The notes under the pieces were generated by a model that made no database searches, had not been told where the DNA came from, and saw nothing but the letters and a program-made list of their open reading frames with translations. Shown here piece after piece: positions 47,659-57,188 of a stretch of DNA of 64,000 bases (positions are counted from its first letter, which is position 1; each line of letters opens with the position of its first letter). Made by a program: the position numbers and the translations under genes. Origin of the DNA: Macrophomina tecta (lineage: Eukaryota; Ascomycota; Dothideomycetes; Botryosphaeriales; Botryosphaeriaceae); contig JAKSGN010000007.1 of the NCBI GenBank assembly GCA_024180945.1, forward strand, positions 4,588,001-4,652,000. The letters run 5' to 3'.

Positions 47659-50039
47659 ATGTCGTGGATTGGGGATGTCGACTGGAAGACCACGCCCGCG
47701 CGTCCCGCACCGGATGGACAGACGAGCAACTTGGTCGACCCTCCATCTTTGGGTTATCGCGTGACGGCATCGAATATCGTGTGCGCCATTTTCGTCGTGA
47801 CTATTGTGGCGTTGAGGTTCTATACCCGGATGCATATTGTGAGAGGGCTGGGGGGAGATGATTGTGAGCTTCTCTTTCTCCTTTTCCCTCTCTCTTTCTC
47901 GGTCTCTTTGGCTTTGGTTCCATCGTGTTACCCTCTTATGGGAAGCCCTATTCCCAATTTTTTGTTTTCTTATTCAGCTTTCAAACCACGTTTCTGCTGT
48001 GACCGTTCAAGCAAAGCTTGAATCCTCTACTGACTCCTCGCCAGACGCACTCCTCGCCTCTCTCATCTTTTGGGCCTTTCTAGTAGCAACAATGCAGGTA
48101 TCGGCCTCCTCACAGACCTAACGGCCCCCCGCTGCCCAGTCGCTCCCGCAACTAACTTCTATCTCCTCCGCAGGTCATGCTCCAATACGGCCTCGGTAAG
48201 CACGTCTGGAACATCAGCCTGGCCGACTTCTCCCCCTACTGGCTGCTCGGCCGCGTGCTGGCCGCCGTCTTCTACACGACGGCCATGTTCTTCGTCAAGC
48301 TATCGCTCCTTTTGCTCTACCGACGCGTCTTCGACGTCGAGCGCTTCTTCAAGCGCTGGTGGTTCGTCATGCTGTACAGCGTCGTCCACACCCTCGTGGC
48401 CATCCTGCTGAGTTTCATGGCGTGTCGACCACCGGCTGCGCAGTGGTATGTCAATCCGTCCTCGATATCCATTAATATTTGATCGACGGGGGAAGGGATA
48501 TCCCTTTTGCGGAGATTGGCGCGACTTATGCAAATGCGTTGAACAGGGACCTCCACATCCGACATCGGAAATGCATCAGCCCGAAGAGCCTGCTCGCCAT
48601 CCCCGTCTTTCACTGCATCAGTAAGCCTTGACCGCTAATATCTCTCTTCTTTTTATCTTCCTTACCTTGAGCGGGGTGTCTTTGCTCAAAGCTTGAGGAA
48701 GAGGTTCCATCCCTTCCCCCCGCCGAAGACCTTAGACCAAGAAGAAAAACAGATCACTACGTCACTAACTCCATCCATCCAGATGATCTTCTGATCCTCA
48801 GCCTGCCGATCCCGCTGGTCTGGAAGCTGAACCTGAACCGCCGGCGGAAGATCCAAGTGACGTTCGTCTTCGCGCTGGGATCCGCGTAAGTATATTACAC
48901 CCTCCGGTCCAAATCCCCTTGAGAAATCCCTCCACAGCCACGGGACAAGGGGGGGAGAAAAAGGTTGTTCTGACACCCCAGACCCCACTGACGTTTACCG
49001 GCAACGCAGGTCCTGCATCGTCTCCATCCTGCGCATCTGGCCCATCCACACGCTCGTCAGCCAGCCCCGCTACGGCGACGTGACCTGGCACTGGACGCCC
49101 GTCGCCATATGGACGTACGTTTTTTGACTTCCGCCTTCCCCCTATCCTTCGCACAGTGGCAAGTGTTGAACAGACATGTGATGTGGAAACAGCCAGGTCG
49201 AGCTCACCTTCGCCATCACCTGCGCCTCCGTCCCCGTCCTCAAGCCCTTCCTGTCCCGCCACTTCCCGAGCTTCTTCTCGAGCGACGAGCGCACGAACAA
49301 CAACCGCTCGCCCGCGGGCGAGCCCGTCAATCGCCATCATTACCGCCATTATAATGCCAGGGCCGGTGCGAACTCGCCTGGCGGTGCGAGGTTGCCGCTG
49401 GGCAGGAATGCGTCGACGAAGACGATCGGCCAGGTCTCGACGCGCATGATGGGCAGAGTGCCGAGGCGGTGGGTGGACGGGTGGGGGCTTTCTGCTATCG
49501 GTAGCGGTGGTGGGAGGGCCGGAGGACGTGAGGATGTGGATGTGGAGTTGGGGTTGAGGGGGGTCGGTGGGGGTGGAGGCCGCGCTGGCGATGTGGACGA
49601 TGATGGACGGGGAAGGGGCGGCGGTCGTCCTGGCGGTGTGGAGCGGGATTGTGGACGCGTCCTCCTCAGCGCGTCTTCGACGACGATGGCGGCGGGCGGG
49701 ACGGGGTCGTCTGCTGGGCGGATGGGGTTGGAGAGCAGCGGGGGGAAGAGCGGAAAGGGTGGTGGCGGTCGCGGATTCGGCGACGTCGAGCTCGTGGGAG
49801 GGAAGAGGGCGAGGGTGAGCGATGATGCGGGGAGCGAGGAGTGCATTGTGAAGGATATCAAGGTCGGAGGGGACGAGGAGGTGGTCGCCAGCCCGGCCAG
49901 CGAGGCAAGGAGCAGTACAGTGTTCACCGCGGAGGGCGTGTGCGAGGAATGCGCTGTGCCTGGGTACGACACAATGAGAAGGATGGACACGCACGTCGGC
50001 AAGACAGCAATGGTAATGGGCGGGGATGACGTTAGATAG
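47659..50039 (+). CDS. PTH11-like integral membrane protein, fungal rhodopsin domain (7 exons)
   Basis: Exons 47659-47863, 48045-48097, 48174-48445, 48547-48620, 48783-48885, 49010-49114 and 49193-50039 give 552 residues. About seven membrane segments are seen. Motifs include ALRFYTRMHIVRGLGGDDYALLAS, GLGKHVW, AMFFVKLSLLLLYRRVF, CISPKSLLAI, NDLLILSLPIPLVWKLNL, QVTFVFALGSASCIVSILRI, and VELTFAITCASVPVLKPF. This is the rhodopsin-domain family that includes many PTH11-like receptors. The tail of about 260 residues is Gly/Arg-rich and disordered. Related proteins sense surface or host cues in some pathogens, which I do not claim here. Exon 6 to 7 has two possible donors. I chose GTACGT at 49115 with an acceptor before 49193, giving IWTQVELTF. 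Confidence 0.85.
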
Positions 50040-50944
50040 TGCGTGTGATGCAAACGCAGGCGATGCACGAAGCGGGAGTCAATCCAGCAACAGCGAGCAA
50101 GGAAAACATTCGACGTGATCTGGAACTATTGTAAGAATCGCATGGGGCCACTGAAATCGTTTCAAACTCAGGCGCCTAACAAGGCAGTTAGCGGTACTCC
50201 CCGAAGAACCACGCCTACTTCTTGCTATCACTTATGCTGACTTCACTATCCTGGGGACTGACATCCGAACAATCTCTGAGTCCGTCTCCATGGGGATCAG
50301 TCCCGCCAAAATTCCGAAAGTAACCACAAGAAACACCGAAAATTGACTCAAAGAGGCTGGGAACGGAGACTGTATCAAGGACACATGTTAGCGTGAAACT
50401 ATTTCAGACGCACGAAGACCTCCCTAAACAAGGCTGCTGATGCCGCTCCTCGCCGACTGTGACCACAATGTGCTGAGTACCATGAGCCACTGGCTTTCTG
50501 AATGTAGCGCCTAGGTGGAATGGCTGGAATTGGATACAACCATAATTTGGTTTTCGTAGAACGTTTCCAGTCCAGAGAAACCTCGCTTACATAATTAAAG
50601 AAGGGGGAAATGGAGGCGTAGCTTAAGGAAGGAATGGAGAACCATTTTGCATGGTGGAATCATCCGAATAAGTGGAAGTAATTTAAGGAAGCAGACGAGA
50701 AAGAAAGGGGTCGGTTATTGGAACGCATACCTGTTTCGATAGTCTGAGGGTATGACTAATGAACAAAATTTGATGATATGTGCTCCGCAGCGTGGCGTGA
50801 TCGTTCGGGAGTGTGAGTTTTCGTGCGCAGAATTGACGTGAGGCTCAGTGAAGGAGAGAGTACCCGTGGTCGACGTATGCGAAGGAAGGAGCCTGCGTAG
50901 ATACCGCTGGGGACGAGCGAAGGACATCATGTCGTGATGAATGC
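50040..50944. other. Intergenic region between rhodopsin-domain gene and RNase H gene
   Basis: This is 0.9 kb, holding 3' ends of convergent genes. No coding signal and no repeat were noted. Confidence 0.5.
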
Positions 50945-52266
50945 CTACGGCTCGGCCTTAACCTTTTTGTTATCATTAGCGCTGCCATTATCACCACTAT
51001 ACTCCCCACGCTTCCTCTTCAGAGAAGGTTTGCTAGGGTCGTTCGCGCCTTCAACAGCCCGCGTGCACTCGTCTTGGCCATTGCCCATCGAATTGGCCGG
51101 AGCGGCAGACGTCAGCTGTGATGGTCTTGCCCGCCTCGCCGCCTTATCCGCCAGTCTGTTCCCCACTATAGTTCTCTCGCCCGTTGTGTGGGCCTTGACC
51201 CATCTCAAACCTACCCTCTTTCCCAGTCCCCTCAGCAGCTCTACAACCTCGAGTACTTCCTCCAGCTGCCTGGCCATGTACTCCTCCTTCGGCAGCAGGC
51301 CTGGGTAGTCCATGAGCGCCCTGATGACTTCGACACAGTCCGCGAGCAGCTCGACGGTGTGGATGTCAGGCCTGTTGGCGCACTCGCGGTGCGCGGTGCG
51401 GCTTGCTTTCGCCATGGCGCGGCCTTCGGCCAGACGGCTATCACCAATGCCATGCAGGGTCTCTGTTACCTCCGCCCAAGCGTCGTTGGTGGGGTCGGCG
51501 CGGTAGAGAACTGCGATGCCCGCTCCGGGGGCGCGGCTGCTGAGGTGGGGGCCCAGACGCCGTGGGTCGTCCGTCGACCCGTCCAGGAAGAAGCGCATCA
51601 CACCATCGGGCTCGTGTAGCCGACACGCATGGCGGCCGTCGTTGATCGCTTCGTCTACTCGCCGTATAACCACCGTGCCGGGGAACTTGTGGTCGCCACT
51701 GAATGCGCGAGCGGCAAGGTGGGCAAGAGCAGGGTGAACGAAGCCCGGGGTCGGCTTTTCAGGAAAAGAGCCGTTCGGCGGTAGTGTAGTTTTAGAGTTG
51801 TTAGAGACGCTGGGAACTTTCGCTGCCTTGTGCTCTTGGGTTGGAGGCTGAGCGGGGCCTAGGATTGTAGATGGCACTGAAGAAGAACCGCTTGAAGCAC
51901 GAGGGGGCTCTTGAGGCTGCCGGATTTTAGGCCTGGTCTTTACTCTGCGCTCTTTGTTGGGCGACGTGTTGGGCCCGCTCGGAGGAGTGCTAGCACTTAT
52001 GACGGGAGGCTTGGAAGATGCCGGGTCGGCACTGCCCGGCGAACTTGCACCCTGTGGTGCTATTGTAAACGCGAAGGGGAAGGGGGCTTCTTGGTCGGCC
52101 GGAGCGCTAGCGGGCACGCAGTTTGTCGAGCTTTGCGAGTCTGCATTGGCGTTATTTTGAGTCTGTTTGCAAGGTGCATGAGCTTCTTTAGTTCTATTTG
52201 TTTTATCGTTATGAGTAAAGGGCTGAACGCACTCAGTCAGACTAGATTCATATAAGGTAGGGTATC
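50945..52266 (-). CDS. RNase H-like domain protein, 3' exon of a gene interrupted by a transposon
   Basis: This minus-strand frame spans 440 codons from an acceptor at 52267-52269 to the stop. The first part is disordered and Pro/Ser-rich (PPVISASTPPSGP). The C-terminal half is an RNase H-fold domain. All four acidic sites are visible: Asp in MRFFLDGST, Glu in LAEGRAMAKA, Asp in ELLADCVEVIRAL, and Asp in NRLADKAARR. So it may be active on RNA-DNA hybrids. The tail is basic (KRKRGEYSGDNGSANDNKKVK). The open frame runs on into the hAT element to 52453, and no ATG lies between the element and the domain except deep inside. The start must therefore lie elsewhere, most likely in the exon at 55185-55572. 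Confidence 0.7.
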
Positions 52267-52301
52267 CTGTGTGGGGAGTTGAAGCAGTCGCCTGGGTGCA
52301 A

Positions 52302-52309
52302 ATACCCCG
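52302..52309. repeat. Left target-site duplication of the hAT element (8 bp)
   Basis: The sequence ATACCCCG directly precedes the left terminal inverted repeat and is repeated exactly at 55035-55042. An 8-bp duplication is the hallmark of hAT insertion. Confidence 0.95.
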
Positions 52310-52330
52310 CAGACATCCCAGTAATAAATA
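52310..52330 (+). repeat. Left terminal inverted repeat of the hAT element
   Basis: It starts CAGACATCCCAGTAATAAATA. The mate at the right end reads CAGACATCCCAATAATAAATA on the other strand, one mismatch over 21 bp. Confidence 0.95.
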
Positions 52331-52358
52331 TATATTTATTATTAAGGGCATATTTATT

Positions 52359-52416
52359 GTTAAGCTTTTCCATAAGGATAATAATATAGACGCTGCCAAT
52401 AAATATATATTGTTAA
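52359..52416 (+). repeat. Subterminal direct repeat, left copy
   Basis: A block running from TAAGCTT through GATAATAATAT to CTGCCAATAAATA has a diverged copy in the same orientation at 54941-54999. Subterminal repeats in hAT elements often bind transposase, which is inference here. Confidence 0.65.
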
Positions 52417-52638
52417 CTATTAATAATATAGGCCCACTATTTTCCAGCGCCAATTCCCCCAGAGTGTTTCAGATTAAATTGCAGTCTTGTACGCATATTA
52501 CTGCTTATCAGGCCTCTAGATAGGAGGTGAACTCCAATGTTTGTAACTCCTAGCAACCGAAACTGCTGCCTCGCCATACCCGTCACGTTGCAAGTACGCA
52601 GTTCGTAATACATCAGCGACATATCTCTACACACGACA

Positions 52639-54932
52639 ATGGACGTCAACATATCCTCACTGCCCCAATCCAATGCCCCGTCAAGTTCTTCCTCCGTGGT
52701 ACCCTCTGACAGTGCCTCACAAGTTGCCAGCACACTGTCAGAACCCGAGGCATCGTCAGCTCAGCATACGGTCAAGAGACGGAAACTGAGAGCCACATCA
52801 ACATGGGATCACTTTCGAGAAGCTCAAGGCGACGAGCCACGTACTATGAGCGGGAAATTACTTCACTACTGCACGCGTTGTCGCAATCCATCCTGGTCAA
52901 CCCACATATCTGGCAACGCCCGCTATCATCTCGAGAAGGCTCATCACATACTTGTTCGAGAGGATTCAAAATCTCAAAACAGGCGCCAACTAGCCATCGA
53001 AAATGCCTTCGCAAGAACAACCGGCAAGCGGCTGCAGCAAGTCAGGGAGAATGAGATGAACACTCTACGGAGTGTAATCAATGTCGATGCCTTTCGAGAG
53101 GCACAGATGTTGCTATCCGCACATAAACATTTACCGCTCAACTGCGTAACCTGGCCGGAATACCAGGCACTTCTGGCCGCGATAAACCCTGCCGTTGAAG
53201 AGTTCCTAACTGATTCCGGTAGCACAGTTGCGGCGGACTTGGATAGGGCCTACGATGCGCATCAACAATCCGTAAAGGAATGGCTAGAACGTGCCCGGAG
53301 CCTCGTACACATTGCTATGGACGTATGGTCTTCTCCTCAGCGGAAGGCCTATATCGCTGTTCACGCCCAATGGGTTGACGAGGCCTACAAACCTCGGAAA
53401 GCATTGCTAGGGCTACCAAACCTCCGCCGCTCTCACGCCGGCACGGCTATGGCACCTCACTTGATGACGATTATCCGACAGTACCACTTAGCGCCCCGAA
53501 TCGGCTACTTCACTGGGGACAATGACGCAAAGAATGACACCTGTCTCCGCCAACTTGCTGTTGAGCTGTCGCAAGAGTACGGCCTTACACTTGACCCAGT
53601 GTCCTCTCGAACGCGGTGTGCCGGCCACATCATTAACTTGTCCCTTCAAGCCTTTCTCTTTGCAACTAGTGAGGACGCTCTGCAGGCCGCAATTGCGCAG
53701 GCGCAACACGAGGTAAATGATGTAACAGTTGCGGACGCGTTACACGACCAAATTCAGTCGAACACTTGTCACAAGAGTCACGACAGGCGCAAGAAACGCC
53801 ATGACACTGCCGGCTGGCGGAGCATCGGCCCAATGGGTAAACTCCACAACATTGCGGTGTTCATCCGTAATTCCACAGTGCGCAACGATGCATGGGATGA
53901 CATTGCAGAAAAGGCGCTTGGAATTGACAATATCACCCGTTGGAACTCATGGTTCAAGTTGCTTGATGCGGCTATCAGCCAAGAGGGTCCATTGTCAATA
54001 TTCCTCAACCAATACCACAACGAGCTGGAAGACGACATCCTCACACATGATGATTGGCAAGTACTCAAAATGACTCACGAGTTCTTGCAGCCGTTTTACC
54101 AAGCGACCTTGGAGCAGCAAATGGAGTGGGCATCAATAGATCAGGTGCTAGAGAATATGGATATTCTTTTCATGCAGTTTGAGAATGCCAAGGTAAGCCA
54201 TGGACGGCTCGATCGATTACCAGACCTGGACTGATGTTAAAGCAGGGCAAATACGCCAGCAACGCGCGTATGGTTCATTCCATTCACATGGGTTGGTGGG
54301 TTCTCTCGAAGTATTATGAAGAGAGTGACAGAAACCCAATATATGCCACGGCATTATTGCTCCATCCAGAAAAGCGCCGGAGGTACCTTGACCGCCACTG
54401 GGCAGAGGAATGGAGGCAGACCGCTATTGCTGGTGCACGGCAGCATTGGGCGAAGTACAAGGACCGGCCACTCCCGTCGGAGTCCGCGGCTCGGCTGAAC
54501 GACGAACGACGGGAAGTAACACCGTACGAGCGTATCAAGCAGTCAATGAGTGTCTTGGATGAACCCGGAGATGAGGATGAATTCGAAAAATTCGTCAATT
54601 CTCCGCCAAGACCTATGACGACCAAAACACCGCTTGAATGGTGGTGTCGAGAAGAACAGAGAATTGAGTATCCACGTTTACACCAATTGGCCATTGACAT
54701 ACTAAGTGTGCCGGCGATGTCCGACGATCCGGAACGGGTATTCTCTTGCGCAAGGCGGACAATTTCTTGGGACAGGGCACGGCTCTCGCCTGATACTATC
54801 GAGAAGCTTCAATGCCTGAGCAACTGGGTGAAGAATGACTTGGTCCGCAAAGTCTACGTGGCAGTAGATGGTAAGGTCATGGATATTGCTGGCGGCAACG
54901 ACGACATGCATGGCGCTTCAGTTTTATATTAA
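52639..54932 (+). CDS. hAT transposase (2 exons)
   Basis: Exons 52639-54192 and 54246-54932 give 746 residues without a stop. The order is a Ser-rich start, a BED-type zinc finger (YCTRCRNPSWSTHISGNA then RYHLEKAH), the RNase H-fold catalytic domain with Asp in HIAMDVWSS and Asp in GYFTGDNDAKND, the hAT C-x2-H motif (RTRCAGHIINLS) and the RW motif (NITRWNSW). The C-terminal hATC dimerisation block reads LSVPAMSDDPERVFSCARR and ARLSPDTIEKLQCLSNW. The splice (GTAAGC, GCAG) gives FENAKGKYASNARM. It would cut and paste its own element. The presence of every main motif suggests it may be active, but expression cannot be judged. Confidence 0.95.
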
Positions 54933-54940
54933 TAATTATT

Positions 54941-54999
54941 GATAAGCTTAGCAATCGATAATAATATTAGGATCTGCCAATGAATACATAAGAATATGT
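54941..54999 (+). repeat. Subterminal direct repeat, right copy
   Basis: Diverged copy of 52359-52416 in the same orientation: TAAGCTTA, GATAATAATATTA and CTGCCAATGAATA are shared. Confidence 0.65.
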
Positions 55000-55013
55000 C
55001 AATATTATGTATT

Positions 55014-55034
55014 TATTTATTATTGGGATGTCTG
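55014..55034 (-). repeat. Right terminal inverted repeat of the hAT element
   Basis: It ends TGGGATGTCTG on the plus strand, the reverse complement of the left end, and is followed at once by the right target duplication. Confidence 0.95.
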
Positions 55035-55042
55035 ATACCCCG
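55035..55042. repeat. Right target-site duplication of the hAT element (8 bp)
   Basis: ATACCCCG, identical to 52302-52309. Confidence 0.95.
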
Positions 55043-55184
55043 AACAGTTATAACGTTCACGTTCGGATGATTGCTTCAGCTCCCTACGAGGACAGCCTAC
55101 TTATTGTGAATTTAGTCACACTTGGTACGTTTAGTGAAAAAACAAGCAAACAGGTGTGCATCCGGTCTTTTACTCTATCATTAC

Positions 55185-55572
55185 TTGCCTTTGCGGGGGT
55201 CGGAGGTGTTTCAATTCCATCCCCGTCGAGCCTACTTTTTGATTCTTCGACAGGAGCCTTAGGGCTGAAAGAATCAGCGAGTTGAGTCTCTCCACAGTCA
55301 CGAGTTGCGGCGTCAATGGGTGTCTTGGCCTCGCCTATCGCTATATCAGGCCACCCGGTGCTTGAGCTGGATAAATCGCCGGTGTTAGGAGGATCTTGTG
55401 GCCACTCCATGGCGGCGGTCGTAAGCGGTGGCAGTATCTGATACACGCAGATTGGCGACATGTTCGAGGTTGCAGCGGCAAGCTTGGCTTTCGGTGGCGG
55501 TGGGTGGAGAGCGCAAGAAGTGGAGAGGTTGGAAGAAGTACAGCTGTAACGTGGGTGCCAGAGTTGGACCAT
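55185..55572 (-). CDS. Candidate 5' exon of the RNase H-like gene
   Basis: This minus-strand frame starts at an ATG at 55572 (later Met codons at 55461 and 55410 are alternatives) and runs 129 codons plus one base to a GTAATG donor at 55184. The peptide is hydrophilic and disordered (PVEESKSRLDGDGIETPPTP), like the start of the downstream exon. Joining it to the acceptor at 52267-52269 keeps frame (phase 1). Before the hAT insertion the intron would have been 185 nt. The joined product would have 569 residues. The donor is not a strong consensus and no known domain lies in this exon, so it is a proposal. Confidence 0.45.
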
Positions 55573-57188
55573 TGTTGCCTGGCGCGATGGCTCAGCTGAC
55601 GGAAGGAGTGAGTGAGTTACAGGAGACGTTGGGTGGATCAGGGTTGCAGGACTTATCGCAAGGATACTTCACCTTCGTTGTTTGCTCGAGGGTGAGCTGA
55701 GCATCTGAAGATGTAATATCTCTTCAGAGTGAAATGAAAGGTCCGTTTAGCGTCCCAATAGCCTTTTGTGAAGGCCTTGGTGATTGAGTACATCGCCAGG
55801 AGCGGTATATAAACCGTCGAAGTCAGCCAAATTCTGTCGTCAACACAAGTAGGTTGTTTGAAGGTACACTCGCAACTAGCTCTATGAGGCCCCTCCTCCG
55901 TTTTACGCTTTAGTTATGATGAGGGCCCGGTTTGGCTATGAGTTCGCCGGTTGGAAAATAGTCGAAGCGCGTAAAATATGATAGCTGTTCCTCCTCGTAC
56001 GGGGTGAGCAGATAAGCTCAGAGAAAGTCGCCATTTTTCGACCTGGTTTTTGGCAACAGAGTGAGAACTCAAGCTCACAACAAATGAGCGGCAGCCTCGG
56101 ACCGGCGCTTGCTTTTTTTTCTTTCTTTTTTTTTTTTTTTTTTTGCGCTTCTGGTCACGCATACTCCCTCACTTACCCATGATCTCTCCTTCTCTCTCCT
56201 TGCGATGACTTTGGTTGTCGCCGTGCAGTATCCCACGCCCTTCACTGCTACGAACATGCCCTCAGTTTCCGCTTCATCAGCAGGATAATGACCGTTGCAG
56301 AGGCGACGATCGCGCAGAGACCAGGGCTGAACCCCTGATAAGCTCACGCCGCGAAGCGCCACCTTGGCGAACCCTTCGGCATCAGCTGCTCGGCCTCCAG
56401 TATCAAAGCAACGCGGGAAAATCTGACGAGGAAAGTTTCTTAGCGTCAAATATCGAATTATCGAGCCTGGAGTAGAATAGCATCAGCTGCCAAATGTTCC
56501 TTCCGCCAGACCTCCCTAATCCTCCACATGGCGCGAGTTGCCGGCTTCGTGGCGCGAGAAGCACAGCAAGACCTCGAACCGTATAGACAACTGATCGAAG
56601 TGTAACACGCACATCTGACGAATAGCATCTCACTTCTGGGTGTGAAGTGGAAGAGTCAACGCACCTAGATGTCCGCTGGCAATGCGTGCATGCGTTCAAC
56701 TAATCGGCGGCAGTGATCCACGTGTAGTGTTATAGTACGTGAGCAGATGCAGTTCGAGGCAAAAATGTCTTCACGAGTCCAGAGGATGGGTTGTTCGTGG
56801 GCGTAGTCCTCCCGTTGAGCAGTTTGCGGTTATGATGTCGTCGGACAGCTCGGAGAAATATTGGTGGCTTGCGGCCATCGGCTCCTGGGCTCGGACGCCC
56901 GAATGAGACGCCCAAGAGCTTCATATGATATCGTTGCGTATACGATCCGGGGCGTACCTACGAGCGCAGACGATTGAGCTTGTGAGTTGCCGCTTTTGTC
57001 AACTAATTCTGCATCGTTCATGATCATGAAGTCTTTGAGTAAGAAGCATCCACATTACATCGGCCTCTGCACTTAAAATCATGTGTTCCATAAGAAGGCC
57101 GGCCTGCTTATCAAAGCGAATAAATCACGACGCCTGCTATGCTCAACGCTCATTAATCATTCGGCAGCAAATGACTTTCTGTCAAATG
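55573..57188. other. Intergenic region with poly-T tract
   Basis: This is 1.6 kb. It contains a T-rich run (about 56113-56144) and a TATATAAA site near 55806 with no gene behind it. Minus-strand frames that cross the run read as poly-Lys and are not credible genes. Confidence 0.5.

Larger units (their letters stand above)
52310..55034 (+). mobile_element. Complete hAT-superfamily DNA transposon
   Basis: This element is 2725 bp. Terminal inverted repeats begin CAGACATCCCA at the left end and end TGGGATGTCTG at the right. They match without error for 11 bp and continue with one mismatch through TAATAAATA. Perfect 8-bp target duplications flank it. Subterminal AT-rich DNA at both ends shares a roughly 60-bp direct repeat. 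One transposase gene lies inside, open in two exons. Perfect flanks and an open gene suggest a recent insertion. Confidence 0.96.

Noticed and set aside
52266..52453. N-terminal extension of the RNase H protein read from the transposon (MALENSG...)
   Set aside because: It is AT-rich transposon end DNA read by chance. It could serve as a new start but is not part of the ancestral gene.
56075..56449. 124-codon minus ORF rich in Lys
   Set aside because: The Lys run is a translated poly-T tract. Nothing else supports a gene.
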